NCBI GenBank assembly: GCA_951802425.1
Contig: OX637805.1
Span: forward strand, 62,001 to 126,000
Length of the DNA: 64,000 bases
DNA from: Clavaria fumosa
Taxonomy: Eukaryota; Basidiomycota; Agaricomycetes; Agaricales; Clavariaceae
Direction of reading: 5' to 3'
Of the stretch, positions 57,676-64,000 are shown in pieces (position 1 is the stretch's first letter; the number at the start of each line of letters is the position of its first letter). The notes under the pieces were generated by a model that worked only from the letters and a program-made list of their open reading frames with translations, was not told the DNA's origin and made no database searches. Both the position numbers and the translations under genes were made by a program.

Positions 57676-59389
57676 GGGCAATTTCCACCAGTGTTGTGCC
57701 AGTCACCAACTGAGAGTCATGGTCACCCAACCATGATGCATGAGAAAGACATCAACACTTGCCAACAGTCATGCATCCATGACTGTGTGCTAGTCCTAGA
57801 GTCTTGCTTCACTCTAGCACATGCATTTACTCTGGGCTCTTCCTCCTGGTACATAACCCTTATGCCCTCTGCAGTGCTCCTGTATTACACTCTTGTGACT
57901 CCTCAATATATCACCATGTTTTGCAATCTATTGTGTCCTCACTCTGAGTCAAACAGCCTTGCAACTAGTGAGGACAAGGGCTGTAGTGTCAACCCTTGGC
58001 CAAATCATAGCTCAAGGGTGCACAAGAGATTAGTAGCAACTCACCTTGTGCAACAGGGTTGGGTAGCAGAGTTCAATGGAAGTGAGGCAAATTAATGGCC
58101 AAGAACTCAGGTGAGTCAAAAACAATTTGAAGTCACATGGTGGTGAACTTTTCTTTATGGCCCAATCAAGATTGTAGTATTGGCACCTGTTGATAAAACC
58201 ATAGCTACCAGAGATGCATGGAACAAAGATATAATGTTGGCTCAAGATTAAATCTGCACAATCTACTGGCTTGAACATTGGCCAAGACCTATGTATTGGT
58301 GTTGCATTATCAAATCAGCCTGATCCCAGTGTGCCAAATCCTGTATCCTGACCTTCATGTTGGCTGACCTGTGATGACATCATTGATAGGGTTTTGGGAA
58401 TATCAGCCTGCTTGAATATTATGGTCAATCTCCAATATCAGCTAGGACTATATGTGAATTGGTGGCATCAACAAGATCATCACTAACTCCAACCTCATAC
58501 CTCCATAATGGCTGCCTACTATTGTCAAGGCTTCAACCACTATTATCAGTCTTTCAGCTACTAGGTTTGTGTGATTACCTTATGTCTCACACTTTGTCTC
58601 ACTGCAGGGCAACTTTTGAGACAACCCAGTATAAAAATTTTAGCATTTGCACATAATATCTGGTATAATATCTGGTAGCATGACTGTAACAAGTATGAGC
58701 CATACACACAGCAGCCAAAATGCACTTCAGGAGAATCCTTGGTCAAAGGAAGAGTATTACACTGTAGGGAATGGATCTTATAGACATGGCACAGATCTAA
58801 CTGTTCTTTTATGTGAAAATGTGTGCTGTTCTTGTAGCTGTTCTTGTAGTTGTTCTGTTATTGTGCCTTGTGTGACCACTTGTGACATATAATATAATAT
58901 AATATTTTGGTATCAAAATTGTCTGCTATGGTGTTCAGGCATGACAGCCATCACTTTCCCTCAACCACCTGTGTGACTTATCCATTGTCTAATCAGGCCT
59001 CATCAGCAACCACACAGCCTTCAAGTGGCATACAAGTTGTGTGCATGTGCCATGCATTTGGATGTGCATCAAAAGCGCAAGTGGTAATGAGCAGCATGGC
59101 CATTTGGTAACCCCTTCTGCTCAACATCAACACCAAAACAAAGGACAAAGGAACCTTCTGCAGGTCAGGTAGGTTCCAAAGTATGCAGATATGAATATTT
59201 ATTGCTTTCTATCAAAATGTATTGATGTATGATAAGGAGCAGCTCACCTGAAGCCTGCCTGCGTCATCTGGAACCTCTGAGCACGTGAACAGCATGTGTG
59301 CTGATCATCCAGGACAGGCTTGGGTCTCAGGCATTCTCCAGACACACACATCGTGTTCACACCATATGCAGTGCTGAGCCTGCTGAAGA
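57676..59389. other. Intergenic region, nothing firm
   Basis: Degenerate TTGGCCAA-type repeat near 58.1-58.4 kb; otherwise short frames without recognisable features. Confidence 0.4.
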
Positions 59390-59640
59390 TGTGCTAGTGC
59401 AAGCTGTGTGCATTCTGGGAGGGCGAGGCGCAGACGCTGCGGCTCGTGCGAGAGGTTGCAGATGTGCTCTTGGTCGTGGCGGTGACCCAGCACCACATGC
59501 CCATGCTGTACCACTCGTTTATGCAGGCACTGCTGTTGGCGCAGCAGGACTCAGCGAATGCCAGCGCATGCCTCTTCTTCATGCCTCTGCTAGGCTTCAT
59601 CATGATCCTGGATTTGTTGGAAAAATGATTGTTCAGCTTC
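59390..59640 (+). other. GC-rich island with a short hydrophobic ORF
   Basis: A GC-rich patch in AT-richer surroundings. A 60-codon frame (59446-59628) with LLVVAVTQHH and LLLAQQDSANASACLFF could be an exon fragment of a moved gene. The family is not recognised. Confidence 0.3.
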
Positions 59641-59910
59641 ACCCATCTTTGAGTGTACTACACCTTCAATAGCAGCCAAAAGTTGTATCCAAAGCTTGAA
59701 GAGCATGCTGGATAGAAACTGTGAGTTGTCAGTCATAAGTAGTGGTTCAAGAATGTTCAAGTCTCAGAGGCAGCACTGAGGCCATGAGGTGTGCATGAGC
59801 CCATGCCTGGACAGTTGGTATTACATAATTTGAATATTCAAGTCAGATATAACTGTATTATATACTCGATGACAACCAGGTACAGGACTGCTGACTGGCA
59901 TGTAAAACAG

Positions 59911-62900
59911 CTAGATCTGTGCTGTGAGAGCTATTCTCCTTGCCCGCTTGCTGTTTTCCTCATCTGAAAATATTAAATAATGCCTGATGGGAGTGATTGG
60001 GACATGCTCACCACTTTCTGAATGAATTCGCTTCCGGGTGCCTTGGGTATCATTCACAGTTTTCTTGATGACAACAAATTCTGGCCCAGTCCACTCAAAG
60101 GTTTTGCAATAGGGAAGATCTTTCAACTCTTTGCCCATCTCTGCTCGAAAATGAAATAGGAGGTTAGGATGATGCTTGCAGAAGTGCTTGTCCATCCTTG
60201 CATGGAGACAACTCTGTGAGAGACCAGGGTTGGAAGAGTCTTCATCCTCCTTGTACTTGCAAATCGTCACAGCAAGGTGAACAATAGATGGGTTGAATAG
60301 AGCAGATAGGGGATCCACCAACTCTTCTCCAATCTTGAGCCATTGTGATTTGCTGAAGGACTGCTGGAAGTCCATGTACTTCTTCAAAATTGCTGTGCGC
60401 TGGGCCTTCATCATGTTTTGAAGTGCACCTACTTCCAAACTTGTTTGATCCTTGATCTCCAAGTCATATGTCCAGCATAGCTCAAGCACATTTCCAAGTG
60501 CAATGAGGTCCAAAAGGCCTTGAGCAGTGGTTGGGTCTATTGAATGATCACCCACTGTCAATTTGCATCAGATGGGGAGAGGAAAGGAGAATAGTTAGGG
60601 GCAGACCATCTTGGATATATTCATGAGAGGTATATTCATCAATTGCCATTGCCAAGATGCGCCACAGCAATACCTCAGTTTCTGAATGGTTGGTATTTGT
60701 CACACCATGTAAGAGCACCCCAGTGTGGATGTGGCCCCAGCATGAGTCACGAATAGTTGAGGTGCAATACATATGACGACCCAGCACAATTGAGTTGTCA
60801 ACTGTGAGCACATAATGTGGGGTATTTGGTCGCATGAAGCTATTTCACATTTAGCAAATTGAATAAAATGTAAAAAGTACACCCACAAGACGGTGCCTGG
60901 CTGGATGATAACAGCCTCATGCTCAAAACATGAGGTAGCTGCATCATCCACCTCAGTGGTGGAAAAGGCAAGGGGTGATGACATATCCCCAGCTGAGCAG
61001 GACTCCATATTGTGGCGGTGGTGACAAACAACCCAATATTTGGTCCCAGTGATAGCATCAATGGCAGTGGCAAGACCATTTGCATCAATGTGAATCCAGC
61101 TCATTGCATTTTTCATGGCAGCTGTAGCCCATATAAGGTGATCGGTGGGCGGATTGGCATGAGAAAAACCATGAGTGCCTCTTGTTTGTTGCCATGCAAT
61201 ACTGTGGGAGTTCAGGTGACTTGTGAGGGAAATTAAGTCTCAGCACAGGCAGTGCAGATTTATTGAACACTCACTGGTAGGGTATGCAATGTCGATACTC
61301 CAACCCAAGTGGTATGTCAAGAACATTGAGGATGTGTCCATTGTTGGGCATTTGGCTGTGATGGAAGAAGTCAAGCAGGGTGCCATGGCAGTGTCGCTCA
61401 CTGTTGGTGCTGTCGATGGACTGATCTGTGTATAATTTGTAAGCATATTTAGGCCATGGCATTAGTCATACCATACCTATCATGCTTCTTGTTCTTGTGA
61501 TATTTGCATAGTTCCTCAATGTTGAAATTGAGAACCCCTCATCTTGGAGAGGTGTGTTGAGAACAAGAATATGGCGATGCCGGAAGATGTCCTGGAGAGT
61601 CCTAGTTGAGAGCTGCAGGAATTCCATGTATGTTGTAACAAAGATGTTTGACACTGGTGGGTTCAGCAAGTCAAATGGTATGCATCGAGATGAGGCATGG
61701 TGGTGAGGTGGGTGACCATCAACATATCCAGCTTCAACACTGGCATGGATGTCCACCAACAGCCTAGTTTCTTTGCTAGCCTGTATTTACCAGTGTTGGA
61801 ATAGTACATGCCTGATGAGCAGTTAACTCACAGTGGTCTTTGATGTCTGGAAGTGGATAGAGATAGGTGCTGCTTTAGGATCTGGAAGATATGCTTGGAT
61901 CTTCACTGGGGGTGACAACTATAAAGCATATCAGCAGAAATTGGCAGTCACAGGGAGAAAAACTCACTCCAGGGTTATCTGTGGCATTTATGAGGGTATT
62001 TGGTTCCTCAGGCTCAAAACAAATGTTAGATAATATCCCATCATTATTTAATAAGACTCACATCTCCTTCAATATCATAGTAAACTGGAAAGAGCATTGT
62101 GGCCTCTTCATCAACACTATTGCCTAACTCCTTACTTTGACCTGCTCCAGACTTTCTTGCAGATTTCCTATGTTTCCAAGTGCTTGTGGGACTGGACATT
62201 GGTGGTGTGGGAAGCAAGTACACAGATTGAGTTGGAGATGATGGTAAAGATGATATTGGGGATGAACTTGCTGAGGCAGATTTCAGGAAGGTTAAAGGCA
62301 GTGCAGTGGGAAGGTATTTTGCAGCCAATGAATTGACTGCATTGATAGCTGCATCTGTGTCTTCCTCAGCTTCAAATACCACATCAAAAGTGGGCTTCCA
62401 GTCATTATCATTGTACTGCAACCCCAGACATAACTGTAGGTGATCCTGTGCCTGAGGCAGTGTGATATTGCCTGCTGCAAAATTGCGTATTATATCCCAT
62501 GCATTTGGGTCATTCAGAGGCAGGGGGTGAAGAAAATCAATATCTCTATTGAGGAATGATCAGCTTGTGTCCTCCATGAAAATGTTCACTCACTGTGTTT
62601 CCTCTGTTTCTGGTGTTTCCTTAGGCCCTGCCCCTTCTTGGGTCTGCTCCTTGTCCTGTGGAAGTGGGTGGGAAATGTCCATATCCCTATTGATGTGTGA
62701 TTAGCCAATATCCTCCCTGAAAATGCAGACTGACTGTGTCTCCTGTGTCTCTTGTGTCTCCTGAGGCCCTGCCCCTTCTTGGGTCTGCCCATCATCTTGT
62801 GATGGTGGGTGAAAAGTGTCCACATCCCTATTGATGTGTGATTAGCTTGTAAGCTTGTATCCTCCCTGAAATTGCAGACTGACATCTGCTGTGTCTCTTC

Positions 62901-64000
62901 TTCCTGGGTCTGCTGCTCATTCTGTGGTGGTGGGGAAGAAATGTCCATGTCTCTATAGAAGAGTGATTAAATGGCATCCTCCCTGAGAATGCCAACTCAC
63001 TGTGTCTCCTGTGCCTCTTGTGCTTCCTGAGGTGCTGCCCCTGTATTCTCATGCATCTCCCCTTCATTAGGAAGAAGTGCAGGTTGAATTTGGGGGAATA
63101 ATACATCTGGTATATCACCTGAACCAAAGAAGTGAGTAGATGAACTCTGGATAAATGTGGAACATGCTCACGTGTAACAAACCAATCCTGTAATTGTGGT
63201 ATGTTGCCTTTGCACTCAAGTGCTGCTCCCATCTCATGAAGTTCAATAACTTCAGCCTTGTACTCCATCCCACATGATGATCTTAGTAATGCCTTCCACA
63301 TCATTTTCTCTATAGCCAGTAGTGAACTTGGCTTTCCACCAAGTGACTGTCCCAACTGGGCCAATGAATCATAAAGATTAACCCATAAAAGGATAATAAA
63401 AAGCTTAACTCACCAAAAAGAGCTGCTCTTTATTGATGGACTGTGAGGCACTATTCCGTGGCACTAAGAGGATGAGAGGGGAGATCGCCAGGGCAAGTTG
63501 TGTGTATTGGATTATGTTTCTTATCACTGCTGCATTGGTAAGACCAGCAGGCAGTGCAACTTGGTGATCTGCAGCCTGCCTGGTTTTCATTGTCAGCAGA
63601 AATTCAAGAATATTAAAAACTAAATGCACATATGAAGGCTGTGGAGTAGGTCACTTTGTGGACCCTGGCTCTTGAGGTATGACTTGACATTGAATTAGTT
63701 ATGATCTGTGATATCCAAAGTAACACTCACTGGTCTAAATGCACTGACTGCAAAGGCTACAGAATGCCACTGTTCTAAAACATCATGTGTGGAGCGGTGA
63801 ATAGCATGCTGGGATGCCTTGAGCAGGTTTGAAATCGTGGCCTTGAACCTGCGAGGCTCCTCAGCATCCCCCACATCCCCCACATCCACATCCCACACAT
63901 CCAGGTCCTGGACTGTTGAAGTGCTTGCCTCTAGCACAGGAAGAGCAGGCAGGGCAGATATGAGAGGAGGGGCAGGAAGGGCAATATTATGTGGTGAATG
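59911..64000 (-). CDS. JmjC-type protein, 5' end beyond window
   Basis: Multi-exon gene running off the right edge. Exons identified on the minus strand include 63937-63733, about 63600-63413, 63364-63176, several small exons at 63117-62590, about 62553-62062, 62030-61973, 61948-61831, 61780-61466, about 61390-61270, 61116-60890, 60835-60560 and 60561-59911. Introns are about 50 bp with GTGAGT-type donors. Near the C-terminus WIHIDANGLATAI gives the H-x-D of a cupin/JmjC metal site, followed by GTKYWVV, then RPNTPHYVLT and LGRHMY, the order seen in fungal JmjC proteins. Such enzymes use Fe(II) and 2-oxoglutarate; activity here is inferred. No disruption was seen. Confidence 0.7.
62530..63060 (-). 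repeat. Tandem mini-exon/intron duplications in the JmjC-type gene
   Basis: Four to five units of about 125 bp. Each contains an exon ending in GAGACACAG-like sequence (encoding Q-T-Q-E-G-A-G-P-x-E-T then ETEETQ) and an intron with GGGAGGATACAAG and GATGTGTGATTAG-like motifs. The exons encode a D-x-D-x-x-H-P motif followed by the Gln/Glu tail. The last unit leads into a longer exon beginning IDFLHPLPLNDPN. Confidence 0.75.

Noticed and set aside
57296..57730. Three overlapping repeat ORFs
   Set aside because: 41-bp array keeps all three frames open; no independent evidence for translation.

Overview
The window reads as repeat-dense DNA from a basidiomycete fungus, most likely an agaricomycete. 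Pointers are spliced genes with introns of about 45-60 bp (GT..AG), a KDZ-type transposase with its cysteine cluster, a chromodomain Ty3 retrotransposon, Ty1/Copia remnants, a Crinkler-header gene and a JmjC-type gene of the kind expanded in mushrooms. No tRNA, rRNA or CRISPR array was seen. The species cannot be named from sequence alone.

Layout. 1-2240: tail of a decayed LTR element and short repeats. 2241-3704: solo LTR inserted at the 3' end of a broken Crinkler-kinase gene (3705-5991, minus). 8691-14173: a 5.5 kb foldback element whose inverted arms carry a 33-bp tandem array, with a 7-bp target duplication. 14174-17095: a capsid-like or otherwise unrecognised broken ORF, a stray 69-bp copy of the foldback terminus, and a truncated Ty3 element. 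17533-29539: nested LTR elements. A non-autonomous 4.2 kb element (842-bp LTRs, no pol) is interrupted by a 7.8 kb chromovirus (747-bp LTRs, gag, -1 slippery site, pol with chromodomain). The chromovirus also carries a spliced antisense gene with its own TATA box between pol and the 3' LTR. 30.8-34.4 kb: a decayed KDZ transposase gene, followed by a 44-bp tandem array split by a second solo LTR. 38.0-46.2 kb: Copia fragments, a second foldback element, two hAT-like MITEs, and a 1.26 kb hAT-type unit enclosing an intron-bearing fragment of a GYF-protein-like gene. 46.96-64.0 kb: three large, apparently intact multi-exon genes on the minus strand. They are an unrecognised family, a ParB-like-fold protein with a 41-bp array upstream, and a JmjC-type protein with tandemly duplicated mini-exons.

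Insertion order can be read from target duplications and empty sites. In both nested LTR pairs the differences are almost all transitions at CpG, as expected from methylated-cytosine decay, and the inner element has diverged less (5/747) than the outer (14/842). The left two thirds is a transposon graveyard with one nearly intact chromovirus; the right quarter is mostly host-type genes with small hairpin insertions in their introns.
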